Below, piece after piece: positions 1-7,755 of a stretch of 10,427 bases of DNA. Source of the DNA: Temnopleurus reevesii. Lineage: Eukaryota; Echinodermata; Echinoidea; Temnopleuroida; Temnopleuridae. Location: the NCBI GenBank assembly GCA_036244855.1, contig BQKZ01002940.1, forward strand, positions 1-10,427, in the 5' to 3' direction. Numbering within the stretch: position 1 is the stretch's first letter; the number at the start of each line of letters is the position of its first letter. A program made the translations under genes and the position numbers. The notes under the pieces are model-generated. The model was not told where the DNA came from and did no database searches. It saw only the letters and a program-made list of their open reading frames with translations.

Positions 1-1379
1 AAAAAACACGATTGGGCTCATTGACTTTTGATAACAATCGACGCGAACCCAACCTCGAAAAATGGAATCACAGGATGACAATGGAGGAATAATCATAACA
101 GAAAATGAATATTGTTATGATTTCATATTGTCTACGTTGACTTCTCACACGTTGATACGCGAGGAAGACTTTGACTTTTGTAGCCTGCTTCTAACACGAC
201 CTTTTGTTGTGTACTCATTTACGAGGCCATCTGATGTTTATTCAAGACACATCGCGACTGTTGCGCTGGCCTCCAAAATATTTAAAGGGACAGAAGATAG
301 AATGATGTACGTGTGATGTACGTGTGTGCTTGTGGTTTCAAATTTACAAGAATTATTTACTTCTGAAGTTCTAACCTCTAAGGTATTGGTCATGCACACT
401 TAAAAAAAATATTATTAAAGGGTATTTCACTTTAAGTTCCTAATTACTCCATTGACTTTCTGAACCGGAAAGACAAAGTATATCGGAATTTCATATTCAA
501 GTTGTCAATGGTAAATGATTTTAAATTACTTCCAACCCAACTATAGCCTGAGCAAAAATCAATCATTTTAATGTACATTATGATATGCGTTTGATAATGT
601 ACGCCAATCGGCCATAAATATGTATAGCTACATCGTTAAATTACCCTATTTTTCCACTGGTACCTTTTCCAGCGTATAAATGCCTATGAAGAAGAGTGAA
701 GCATTTACGGACAAAATGTATAATTGGCTAACATGGTATGTTGCGTAAGCCTTTATAGTACCGAAGCCTGCTCAACGTACATAACTTATGTCATTATATG
801 GAATTTGCATACAACTTCTGAAAATACAAACACTTATGTTTGCTTGGAGCATGGTATTTATTTCGGATTTAGAAGTCTGTAAAGAGCGCACCCAAACATG
901 TCAAACAGTCCGTATCGAAAACTGTTGTGCAGTTAGGAAAATAGATAACAAATGAATAATGTTTTGGAGCTATTTTGACATGTTATTTTTGTAAACGAAA
1001 TCCACTGGGCTTACCATGCTTACTGTGGTTAAAATAGACGCGAAATTATATTTTGGCTTGAAGCGGATTTCTGTGGTGGCCCAGAAAAAAAACATTTTTA
1101 TATGAAACTTGTGAGTTCTCTCGGGGTTACCTGAGGTTCGGCAATCAAGGAAGAAAAACAAAACTTTATTTAAAGACCTTAAGTACAGACATTTACATTC
1201 CAAGATACCAAGCGCATGAATGTTAAAACGCAACATTATATGACGCTTTGTGCCCAAATATGGTAGTATGGAAATAAATGAGGCTGTGATAGCGCTAGGG
1301 TGTGCACATGAAAAATACAGCGCTTGTCCCTGTTTATCGTGAGTAGGGGTGTCATATAAATCAGTGTACGTGGACCCCA
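1..1379. other. AT-rich intergenic DNA, no supported gene
   Basis: I see no gene here. An 84-codon frame at 62-316 (+) starts with an ATG in good context (A at -3, G at +4), but its product is not recognisable and it has no convincing splice donor. An 11-bp unit is duplicated at 304-314 and 315-325, and the frame's stop lies across the junction. A 136-codon minus-strand frame (970-1380) opens with GTG beside the poly-C tract and is interrupted in sense by an AATAAA motif, so it is probably chance. A 9-bp perfect hairpin lies at 573-602. Confidence 0.6.
573..602. repeat. Perfect 9-bp inverted repeat (hairpin)
   Basis: GTACATTAT at 573-581 is exactly reverse-complementary to ATAATGTAC at 594-602, with a 12-base loop between them. 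It is AT-rich, no gene is nearby, and no function can be assigned. Confidence 0.5.
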
Positions 1380-1402
1380 CCCCCCCCCCCCCCCAAAAAA
1401 AA
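1380..1402. repeat. C15-A8 homopolymer tract
   Basis: Fifteen C are followed directly by eight A. A shorter tract with the same order (C9-A8) occurs at 4178-4194. Such tracts are prone to length error in both replication and sequencing, so the exact count is uncertain. Confidence 0.85.
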
Positions 1403-1622
1403 GTTAAATTATTGATACACGCATTATGACAGCAAAGGTATAGACTTTTGGAGATTCATGGTATGGAGGCTGACAAAATAATACATAGAGGATATGCCTA
1501 CACACTGAGAAAAACGGTGCAATATTGCCTCTTGTAAAACTGATAAATATTAAATTTCTTTTAAAAGAGTGCCATTTTGCTCCTTTTCTTGAGTGTGGAA
1601 GATTGTACAAATAATTTGAAAA

Positions 1623-1691
1623 TGCGCCAGTAGTGGGGTTTGAACCTAGTTTGCAAGCACATACCCTAGACTTTCGGTTTGACCATGCGCA
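1623..1691 (-). repeat. Degenerate tRNA-like sequence, probable SINE head
   Basis: Read on the minus strand, this 69-base segment has a pol III A-box-like word TGGTCAAACCG (1675-1685, one mismatch to TRGYNNARNGG) and a B-box-like word GGTTCAAACCC (1636-1646), 28 bases apart. The two ends can pair as TGCGC with GCGCA, like a shortened acceptor stem. The T-stem pairs poorly, so it is not a working tRNA gene. I infer a decayed tRNA-derived retroposon head. A word from its 5' end (GCAGAGCATG, plus-strand sense, 1689-1698) recurs at 1741-1750. Confidence 0.35.
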
Positions 1692-1823
1692 GAGCATGAT
1701 ACAGGGTTTGCATATTCTGTGACTACAACACACACATCGAGCAGAGCATGCAGGCACACAATGCATACCCTGGATCACTCTCTGTGTATGCGCACAACGA
1801 AACCCAAGGGTCTGTTCTCGCAG
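1692..1823 (-). other. Possible body of a minus-strand SINE
   Basis: This stretch separates two tRNA-like heads that both read on the minus strand. If the head at 1824-1896 is the start of a SINE, this is where its body would lie. It is moderately GC-rich and CA/TG-rich, with a repeated 10-mer GCAGAGCATG at 1689-1698 and 1741-1750. The assignment is inference only. Confidence 0.25.
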
Positions 1824-1896
1824 CCTAGTTTGAACCCGTGCCATGAAGGATCGCTTTATTTCAAGGCAAACGATTTACCGACTGAGCTGTCTATTT
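1824..1896 (-). repeat. tRNA-like SINE head
   Basis: On the minus strand, CAGCTCAGTCGG (1878-1889) matches the D-arm/A-box of many tRNAs apart from the first base. GGTTCAAACTA (1826-1836) matches the B box except at its last two bases. The boxes are 41 bases apart, within the range seen in tRNA-derived SINEs but slightly long for an unspliced tRNA. The T-stem is broken, which argues for a retroposon rather than a tRNA gene. The head ends about 30 bases from the head of the opposite-strand SINE at 1928, so the two are arranged head to head. Confidence 0.45.
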
Positions 1897-1927
1897 GCTA
1901 TTTTTTATTATTATGTGCGACATTATG

Positions 1928-2215
1928 GAGGCGCCGTGGTGTAGTGGTCGTGACTCTCGCCTTTCAACCAGAGGGTCGTAGGTTCGAATCCCATGCACCC
2001 ATGGCGTCAATTTCCTTCAGCAAGATATTCATCCACATTGTGCTGCACTCAACCCAGGTGAGGTGAATGGTACCTGGCAGGAATATTTATTCCTTGACAT
2101 TCCAAGTGCGTCGCGGATGGCCGCCGGGCTAAAGCCAGGGTAATAACAATGTAAAGCGTGAGCACTCAGCAGAGTGGATACGTGCGCTATATAAGTTGCA
2201 TATTATTATTATTAC
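1928..2215 (+). mobile_element. tRNA-derived SINE with ATT-rich tail
   Basis: This is the clearest retroposon in the window. The A box TGGTGTAGTGG (1937-1947) fits TRGYNNARNGG fully and the B box GGTTCGAATCC (1981-1991) is perfect, with 33 bases between them. The head resembles the Glu/Asp/Val tRNA group, but its anticodon stem is decayed. A roughly 190-base unrelated body follows, ending in a GCGCTATATAA-type word (2184-2194) and then an ATT repeat, which probably served as the 3' recognition tail. From memory, this body and tail style is common in sea urchin genomes. SINEs carry no protein and depend on a partner LINE. No reliable target-site duplication could be seen because both flanks are ATT-rich. 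Confidence 0.8.
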
Positions 2216-2245
2216 ATGTATTATTATTATTATTATTATTAGTAT

Positions 2246-2304
<59 letters not shown>

Positions 2305-2305
2305 A
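2200..2305. repeat. Compound ATT / TAG trinucleotide microsatellite
   Basis: About 40 bases of imperfect ATT repeat (2200-2240) turn into an uninterrupted TAG run of roughly 20 units (2246-2304). It is continuous with the 3' tail of the SINE, so it most likely grew from that tail, with a T-to-G change spreading through the array. On the minus strand it reads as a leucine homopolymer, which is an artefact and not a gene. Confidence 0.95.
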
Positions 2306-2372
2306 TATTATAGCATTAGAACTGTCGGTAAAAATACGCTCGTTACTGGAACATTGAGTCATTGTTATGGAT

Positions 2373-2456
2373 GGGAGCGTGCATCAATGGGATTAGCTCG
2401 AACGCAGCAATCCCACATCTTCAAAGGCTGGGGTTTGAATCTTCTAAGCACTCCGG
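2373..2456 (+). repeat. Weak tRNA-like sequence, possible SINE head
   Basis: A B-box-like word GGTTTGAATCT (2432-2442) follows an A-box-like TGCATCAATGG (2380-2390, two mismatches). The ends GGAGCGTG and CACTCC are partly complementary. The spacing of about 41 bases resembles the head at 1824-1896. No clear anticodon arm folds, and the body beyond 2456 is not recognisable. Treat it as a decayed tRNA-derived retroposon candidate. Confidence 0.3.
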
Positions 2457-3290
2457 AGAATGCAAAATTATACTTTTTTCATTCAATTTCTACCAAAAAT
2501 GTGCTGTGTGGCGCCCTAATAAGGAGGTGCTTCCAGTGTTTCATTTCTTTGCACTTATAAAGGTGCATTGTTGCAGCTTTATTAAAGTGTGCAGTACTAG
2601 TCCTACCGATATCCATTACTTTGAATGGAAATCTTAGTTCCAACTAAAAGATTCGTTAAAAACGTCCTTCCGTAACTCGTGAAATTATAAGACCGTGCAA
2701 ATGATTGATAATAATGTGTTGTTTGTGCTGCATCCTATACAGAGTAAATAAAAAGCCATCGTAATGGTTCCTGAAAAAAGGACACACAAATAAAATGGAT
2801 GCTTGTTTAATCATTAACACATTAATACTGTGACTCACCCATCACTCTATGAGCAGGGCTATTGTTTTGATCATTTAAAACGTTATTGTGTGGTATTTGG
2901 ACTTTATTTGACATTGGTCAGGAAATAACATAGCACTAAAATGTGGCACATTGTCTAAGAAACTGTGGTTGATCACTAAAGAAATGTCACAGCAATTTGT
3001 CACTTCCAATAATATTGAAATGTGATGTTGATTAAAAACTAACCACGAAAGCAGAAAGTGGAAACATAAAGAAAGTTTACCACACTGAACTTAAGCACAG
3101 TTTGATATTTTTCAGTAAAATTGTATTACATTTGATATAATTTAGACCGACCATTGCCAAGTTGAATCATCTTGTGTCACAAAGACCATGAAGAAGTTTT
3201 ATTTCATCTGTCGAAAATGAAAAAGCGTATCGGTCCAAAGTAATGATACCTGCTACCTGCATGTATTTTATATCTGGAATATATCCCTTA
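2457..3290. other. AT-rich intergenic DNA, nothing recognised
   Basis: No frame here has a recognisable product, and the longest ones are short and overlap in different frames. Several AATAAA words occur, as expected by chance at this base composition. I find no strong repeat or hairpin. Confidence 0.6.
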
Positions 3291-3304
3291 CCCCCCCCCC
3301 CCCC
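3291..3304. repeat. C14 homopolymer tract
   Basis: Fourteen consecutive C are followed by T and a further C/T-rich stretch. It is one of four long C or G tracts between 1.3 and 4.5 kb. Confidence 0.9.
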
Positions 3305-3479
3305 TCCGCCTTCACACTCTGTTGACCTGAATAAGCAATGTAGCCAAACAAAGCAAAAGTAAAAGAAAAAGAGATGCACATAGGTTGAGTTTTTTAATCT
3401 CCCTGTTCGCAGAAAGTAGCAGGAAAGATGCTGGACTGGAGTTTTACTTCTCTCTAATTTATTCAATATTTATTAAAAA

Positions 3480-3654
3480 CAGGGAGATGTTTCACCAAGA
3501 TAAGAAAGAGTTTACGCACGACTTTACGTTCGACTGGTACCCCTTCTTGTGCGTAATAATTAATAATAGTGCGCGCATTCAGCGCAAGAATTGATACCAG
3601 TCGAACGTAGAGTTGTGCGTAACTTTAAGAACGACTTGGTGAAACACCTCTCAG
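3480..3654. mobile_element. 175-bp foldback (MITE-like) element
   Basis: The first 70 bases (3480-3549) and the reverse complement of the last 70 (3585-3654) align without gaps at about 51 of 70 positions. This includes perfect blocks of 12 (TGTTTCACCAAG) and 15 bases (TACGTTCGACTGGTA). A 35-base AT-rich spacer lies between them. The arms are as long as the element allows, so the whole segment could form one long hairpin. It has no coding capacity. This is the structure expected of a non-autonomous miniature inverted-repeat DNA transposon. I could not identify a target-site duplication or the superfamily. An 11-mismatch patch (3500-3511) is where the arms have diverged most. Confidence 0.75.
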
Positions 3655-4177
3655 ATGTGTGATTGCTCTATTGTCATGACACCTCAGAAAAAAATAGATA
3701 TTGAAGATTTTGACTTCTGTCACCATGGAAGAATTGAGAGTATTCAAATTCAATTCAATTTTTCTTCCTATTCGCTTGCATAAAATTGGAAGTGATCTCC
3801 ATTCACAGCTCACAATTGAAATCGGGAGTCTGTCCTTGATTTCTAATCCATTGCGTTCGGCAGTGACCTTGCCCTCAACGCCCAAGGCTAGACATGCGAC
3901 ACTTCTTATGGGCATTGTTCTCTAGCCACGCCCCTATATTTCAGAACCGTGTGGTTTTCTTTGCATGCTTGGAAAAGGGTCACATATGATATTTAAAAAT
4001 CAGAACAGAAATGGGGGGTTTTAAAAGTTAAAAATTACTGATATTTCAGGAACTGAACTCGGGAATTCGCATGGGAGCTATAAAAGGCTCTCCTGGAGGC
4101 TCTCAACTGGAGCTGTAGGGTAGATAAATTGGGTCCTCATGTAGTAATATTGGGATTACTAGGTGCTTTATAAATCG
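3655..4177. other. Intergenic DNA, no supported gene
   Basis: A minus-strand frame from an ATG at 3915 down to 3625 encodes 96 residues, and a plus-strand frame covers much of the same stretch. Neither product is recognisable. The frame runs into the end of the foldback element at 3654, which argues against it being a gene. Its 3' part (about 3860-3940) is locally GC-richer and might be a fragment of an unidentified repeat. Confidence 0.5.
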
Positions 4178-4230
4178 CCCCCCCCCAAAAAAAAGGGGAT
4201 TAAGGAGAGAAATCCCTCTCACTCCCCTTA
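4178..4230. repeat. C9-A8-G4 tract followed by a small hairpin
   Basis: Nine C, eight A and four G run together at 4178-4198, so CCCC and GGGG can pair across the A loop. Directly after it, TAAGG (4201-4205) pairs with CCTTA (4226-4230), and GAGAG (4205-4209) with CTCTC (4216-4220). The C-then-A8 order matches the tract at 1380. No function is evident. Confidence 0.5.
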
Positions 4231-4433
4231 GATTTTACTACCTGATATTTGGAGTAATTCGGGCATTTTGGAGTTAAATACAGGTTTTCGGGTGGTCAAC
4301 CTTGTTAACTGTTGTAAAGGCCCTGAAACATGGACTTATAACATTGAATTCTAGGTCCATATGCTTGAAAGATAACAGTCTCGGAGATGTCAAGCGAAAC
4401 ATGCCTGCAATTTGGTGCGTTTGTAGGGTTGTA

Positions 4434-4447
4434 GGGGGGGGGGGGGG
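4434..4447. repeat. G14 homopolymer tract
   Basis: Fourteen consecutive G, that is, a poly-C tract on the minus strand. It is flanked by GTAGGGTT upstream and GTCAATTGACC, a short palindromic stretch, downstream. Confidence 0.9.
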
Positions 4448-4955
4448 TGCTAGTCAATTGACCCCCGCTGAAAAACCTTACCCTCATATTAAGGGTATGC
4501 ATTATTCATAGAATATCATTTTCCTGAACATGAAGTGTCAAAGGGTATGGAAAACATGTAGAGGAAATTTGGGAAAATGTGACCTTTTTCGTATAATGTG
4601 AATGAAATGCTGATCGTTTCCGATTTCATTGTGTTTGATTTCCATTTCCGAAGCGAACTGTTTTTACAAGAAAATGTAAGTTAGTGTATTTCCTGTATTC
4701 TCCAAGCTATTTTGACCATTCCTTTTGCACATCAAAAACATTTTGTTTCTGGGTTACAGATCCGTTCTATAGTCATTGACGAGGCGGTTTATGATAATGA
4801 TGAAATTAATGGGGTGAAATGATGATTAGTTTATGTTCAGGAAGCCAATGTTTTTCCCCATTTGTCATTTTGATATTCAACAAATCATCTCCCCGGAATA
4901 ATATCATACTCGAAAAGTAATGAAGCATGACGGGGGCACACCTTGGATACGAGCC
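4448..4955. other. AT-rich intergenic DNA, nothing recognised
   Basis: There are no open frames of note on either strand, no long repeats and no pol III boxes. GC rises only at the end, where the island at about 4930 begins. Confidence 0.6.
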
Positions 4956-4956
4956 T

Positions 4957-5035
4957 GCCCATAGGTGGTGCATTGGTATATAGATATGCCTGCTTTACGT
5001 GCGAGTCTCGTCACTACCCGAGCTTGAACTTGACA
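4957..5035 (+). repeat. tRNA-like stretch at the edge of a GC-richer island
   Basis: TGGTGCATTGG (4966-4976) fits the A box at 10 of 11 positions, and the following TATAGATATGCCTGC resembles the D-to-anticodon part of a tRNA. The B-box region (about 5019-5031, AGCTTGAACTT) is badly decayed and lies about 43 bases downstream. It is probably an old tRNA-derived SINE head, but the missing B box leaves real doubt. Confidence 0.3.
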
Positions 5036-5300
5036 TCAGTGCGTTGAGAGCCGCTACGTGCGGAGACTACTTCGACCGGGAAAACACCCCTCGTGTCTAC
5101 ATCCCATTCCGTCATCACCACCACCACTAGAACCGCCACTACCAATCGAGCCCGCATCCCGCATGCCGCATCCACATGTTCGTCCCATAAACCCCATGAG
5201 CAGATGAGCTGGATGTTGGAGATTGAGAGGGACCACTCAACTTCTTGGAGCGCTCGCAGCTGGTTACTCCCCACAACCTCTCCAATGCAATTTCTTCATC
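5036..5300. other. GC-richer island with open frames on both strands
   Basis: This stretch is visibly richer in G and C than its surroundings. It is open in one plus frame (about 5048-5317; Ser/Thr/His-rich product) and one minus frame (5274-5014), the latter with only a GTG start. Neither product is recognisable. A CACCACCAC run and repeated GCATGC/GCATCC words (5151-5170) give low-complexity peptides in all frames. It could be an exon, the body of the SINE whose head lies just upstream, or chance. Reading frame alone cannot decide. Confidence 0.3.
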
Positions 5301-6663
5301 ATCTCGCGTTCCCATAGCTTCATGTTCGTAAGAGTTTTTTTTTTGTCGTCTGAAGCCTGAAACATTGCTGACTAATCGGAAACGGAGTCCTCCCCTTATT
5401 TCTGCTACAGTGATTACCTGCTATAAATCACACCGTGCCGAGCTTAATACTGAAATGACAATTCAAGTTTCTTTTTCTCTGAACATATTGGAAACACGGT
5501 CATCATAATCAAGTTACGTGTCTTACTTAACCTTCAGAAATTTGAAGAAAACAACGTAATTGGAACAAGGAAGGAAGAATAGAAGACAATGGGAAGTCAC
5601 AACTTGATTGAACCATGATTTTGACTATTTGTCTCTTCGACAGAGCAATTGCTAAATACCTTTGTGTAATCTACGGATGTCTGTGTTTATCTTAGAGAAC
5701 ATTTTATGGAGCCATATAATCTCAAAAACGTTAGTTTGATCCGGAGTGAGGCTGATAATAATGTTGGATATTTAGCTCTTTATCGGCTTATAGAAGCGAT
5801 AAGCAAAGTAGATTGACACATTCTATGCAGTATTGCTCTGTGTGCCCGTTGGAAATCTAAATGGAAATGTTTATCTAATGGAGCTTTTCTGCCACGAATT
5901 GATACGGGAGAGAAACAAACCATTGGAACTTCATGAGCGCCAGACAATAGGCATACTAATCTATCATGTCTATTCTACATTCTGGTCTTGACATAGCTGG
6001 AGAAACAAAGAACCAATAATTGGGCAACTTCTTCGATAATGTATGTGTGACTTTGTGTTGACGTGCAAAGTTTACAGTGCAGTAGTAGATCTGATTCATT
6101 TATACTGGACGTGTCGCGTTTCCATCTCGAAAGCTCTACCCTGAAATGGAATAATTTACTGGAATACCAAGGTTATTAGCGCTTTGTGAGATCTAAACCA
6201 GCTTTAGGTGTGTCGATTCATCTGTCTTCACTTGACTTAATGTTCTAGTTTCACTGCTAAAAACATCCTTGACCGTCGTTTAGTCCCATTTTCTCTTAGC
6301 CGTTCGTTGAGTTTCATTTCCGATCAAGCTTTGGCACGTACGTCTACCAACTCTACGTCTTTTTCATACCGCAATGTCTCGCCCAACACCACTACAGTGT
6401 AAATATTGAAGACAAGGCGATCGAAAGTCAACACAATTCGACTCCTGTGTGCAACGAGACTTTTGGATCGACATCGGGCATACTTAGGCGAGCTTGTTGT
6501 GTCTAGTCCCGCTGAGCCCAATTATTTCCCGGTCTTTTTTGTTTCCGATGTGAGTGAGACTTGTGAGAAGCAAGCATCCCCAGATGCCACCCCATCACTT
6601 TGCTCCTTGTCCTCATTTGTATCACTTCTCGAGGATGATCCGTGACCCGAAAGTTTCAGCTGG
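5301..6663. other. Intergenic or intronic DNA, no supported gene
   Basis: Nothing convincing is encoded in this 1.3 kb. A 9-bp stem with one bulge lies at 5780-5802 (TTATC..GATAA). A stop-free stretch at 6403-6645 (+) has no ATG start. It contains a good donor-like GTGAGT at 6550-6555, but the base before it is T and I see no clear acceptor with a pyrimidine tract upstream. Its product is not recognisable. A minus-strand frame (6324-6521) overlaps it and starts only with TTG. Confidence 0.5.
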
Positions 6664-7100
6664 TCCTAATGACGTGTTGACATACGGGGTATAGCTCTTA
6701 CAATGGACTGTACTCCATTTATATATGTATCGGCATGCGTTGCTTCATAAACAGGGTGATAAAGTTGGAATATTTCTGATGACGTATTGACATGCGAGTT
6801 ATAACTCTTACAAGGCATCGCAGTGATTCGAAGGGACTGTCTTCGATTCATATTGAACCAAGTAAAGATATGTCGACATGCGTTGCTTCATAAAGGACTT
6901 GCAATGTTCCTGATGCTGTAGTGACATATGAGGTATAGCTCTTACAAGGTATCACAGCGATTCCTACGGGCTGTCTTTATTTGAATTGAATTATTTTTTT
7001 CACCAACAAATAAACGGATGTATACGATTTCGATTCAAATTAAACTAAGTGAGGATATATCGGCATACGTTGATTCACAAAAAACGATTCCGGCGATGAT
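6664..7100 (+). repeat. Degenerate tandem repeat, three copies, period about 110-180 bp
   Basis: Three successive units start at about 6664, 6774 and 6907. Each opens with a TCCTGATGACGTATTGACAT-like word, continues through TATAGCTCTTACAAGG (shortened in copy 1), and ends with a TCGGCATGCGTTGCTTCATAA-like block (about 6730, 6873 and 7060). Copy 2 (133 bp) looks complete. Copy 1 (110 bp) lacks a block around the GGCATCGCAGTGATTCG stretch. Copy 3 (about 180 bp) carries an extra AT-rich block of roughly 50 bp near 6980-7030. A partial fourth start (TTCCGGCGATGA, 7088-7099) follows. Copies differ by many substitutions, so the array is old. No open frame runs through it. Confidence 0.7.
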
Positions 7101-7353
7101 AATTGTCGGAAGTGAAACCATGGTCAGATAACCACCCATCATTCATTTGGGAATCAAGACTGTATTCTATTCAACTCAAGGACCTCTTAAAATGAGATTT
7201 GCTATTGAGTTGAATACAGCAACAGAGATATGAATGTTTAAAGAACAAAATATCTTTTCTTACAATCTTGAAAATGGATCTTATATGTTGGAATAAAAAC
7301 ATCCTTCATTCATATAGACGTCCAGCAAAGAGGAATAATTTTCCATATTTTGG
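7101..7353. other. Upstream region of the 7408 exon, with an inverted repeat
   Basis: This may hold the promoter and 5' leader of the exon that follows, or intron sequence, but I see no TATA box or other core element at a useful distance. CTGTATTC plus CAACTCAA (7160-7179, with a 4-base insertion) pairs with TTGAGTTGAATACAG (7205-7219) around a 25-base loop. An in-frame stop at 7336-7338 closes the downstream reading frame on its 5' side. Confidence 0.4.
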
Positions 7354-7407
7354 ATGAATCATCCTAACTCTGAAGTTCTGGACCTAGGGATTGCTCCCCT
7401 TCCCATC

Positions 7408-7749
7408 ATGCCTCGCGGAGGTCGTATGGTGTACTTCCTGGCCTTGGTGATGTCATCTGTTTCGGGGATCTTCATCATCTGCGCTCTGGGCTTGCACGGA
7501 CAGAACACGATGATCTTCCGGAGAAAACTCTTGAGTAGGAGGTTTACCACCGCAGAGAGTACCAGCAAAGACAGGTGGCAGTTCCTGCAAAATCCGCCGA
7601 GCGTCGTTGATACGAGCCACGACAGCTTGGCGAGCCACGAAGATGGCCCCACGAACCATGACGATGAATTTACGAACCATCGTAATTCGTCGGTGCGAGC
7701 TGTGCGCCCTCGACGAAGGAAGTACAAAGTCAACATGACCCAGGTTGAG
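7408..7749 (+). CDS. Probable first coding exon of an unrecognised single-pass membrane protein
   Basis: This is the only convincing protein-coding stretch. The frame is open from 7339 and has ATGs at 7354 and 7408. I prefer 7408, which has A at -3 (7354 has T) and puts the hydrophobic segment near the N terminus. The exon ends at GAG|gtacgt (donor GT at 7750-7751), phase 0, after 114 codons. A weaker donor, CAG|gttgag, sits six bases earlier. Residues 7-29 form one uncharged hydrophobic segment, too long for an ordinary signal peptide and suited to a signal anchor. Basic clusters follow at 38-45 and 99-107 (RPRRRK), and N-glycosylation sequons lie at N93 (NSS) and N109 (NMT). Residues 70-91 carry four (T/A)(S/N)H units. 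A type II Golgi enzyme with a stem region is one possibility, but the basic residues after the membrane segment argue partly against that topology. No family was recognised, and no second exon is visible downstream. Confidence 0.5.
7613..7682 (+). repeat. In-frame 18/21-bp minisatellite inside the exon
   Basis: The ten-base word CGAGCCACGA or its variant CGAACCATGA/CGAACCATCG begins at 7613, 7631, 7652 and 7673, spaced 18, 21 and 21 bases. All spacings are multiples of three, so the frame is kept and the protein has histidines 6, 7 and 7 residues apart in S/N-H-D/E contexts. Frame-preserving spacing supports the view that this stretch is really translated. Confidence 0.7.
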
Positions 7750-7755
7750 GTACGT
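7750..7755 (+). promoter_or_regulatory. Predicted 5' splice donor
   Basis: GAG|gtacgt agrees with the consensus MAG|GTRAGT at most positions. The frame beyond it stays open only to 7803 and turns into AT-rich, non-coding-looking sequence, as expected of an intron start. Confidence 0.5.

Noticed and set aside
62..316. 84-residue plus-strand frame with good start context
   Set aside because: No recognisable domain, no clear donor, and short enough to arise by chance. Kept as a minor observation only.
970..1380. 136-residue minus-strand frame, one of the longest in the window
   Set aside because: Starts with GTG against the poly-C tract, has no upstream leader or splice logic, and the product is unfamiliar with several Phe/Lys runs from A/T tracts.
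1915..2325. Possible target-site duplication around the SINE (ATTAT-like words on both sides)
   Set aside because: Both flanks are ATT-rich, so short matches mean nothing.
2129..2362. 77-residue minus-strand frame with a leucine/isoleucine homopolymer
   Set aside because: It is the TAG/ATT microsatellite read in one frame, with no coding signal outside the repeat.
3625..3915. 96-residue minus-strand frame with ATG start
   Set aside because: It runs into the foldback element and no family is recognised. A fragment of a repeat is equally likely.
5014..5317. Overlapping frames on both strands in the GC-rich island
   Set aside because: Only GTG starts are available, the peptides are low-complexity, and GC-rich sequence has fewer stops by chance. 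Reported as an island, not as genes.
7359..7736. 125-residue minus-strand frame opposite the exon
   Set aside because: Shadow of the plus-strand exon. The plus strand has the membrane segment, the triplet-spaced repeat and the donor site.
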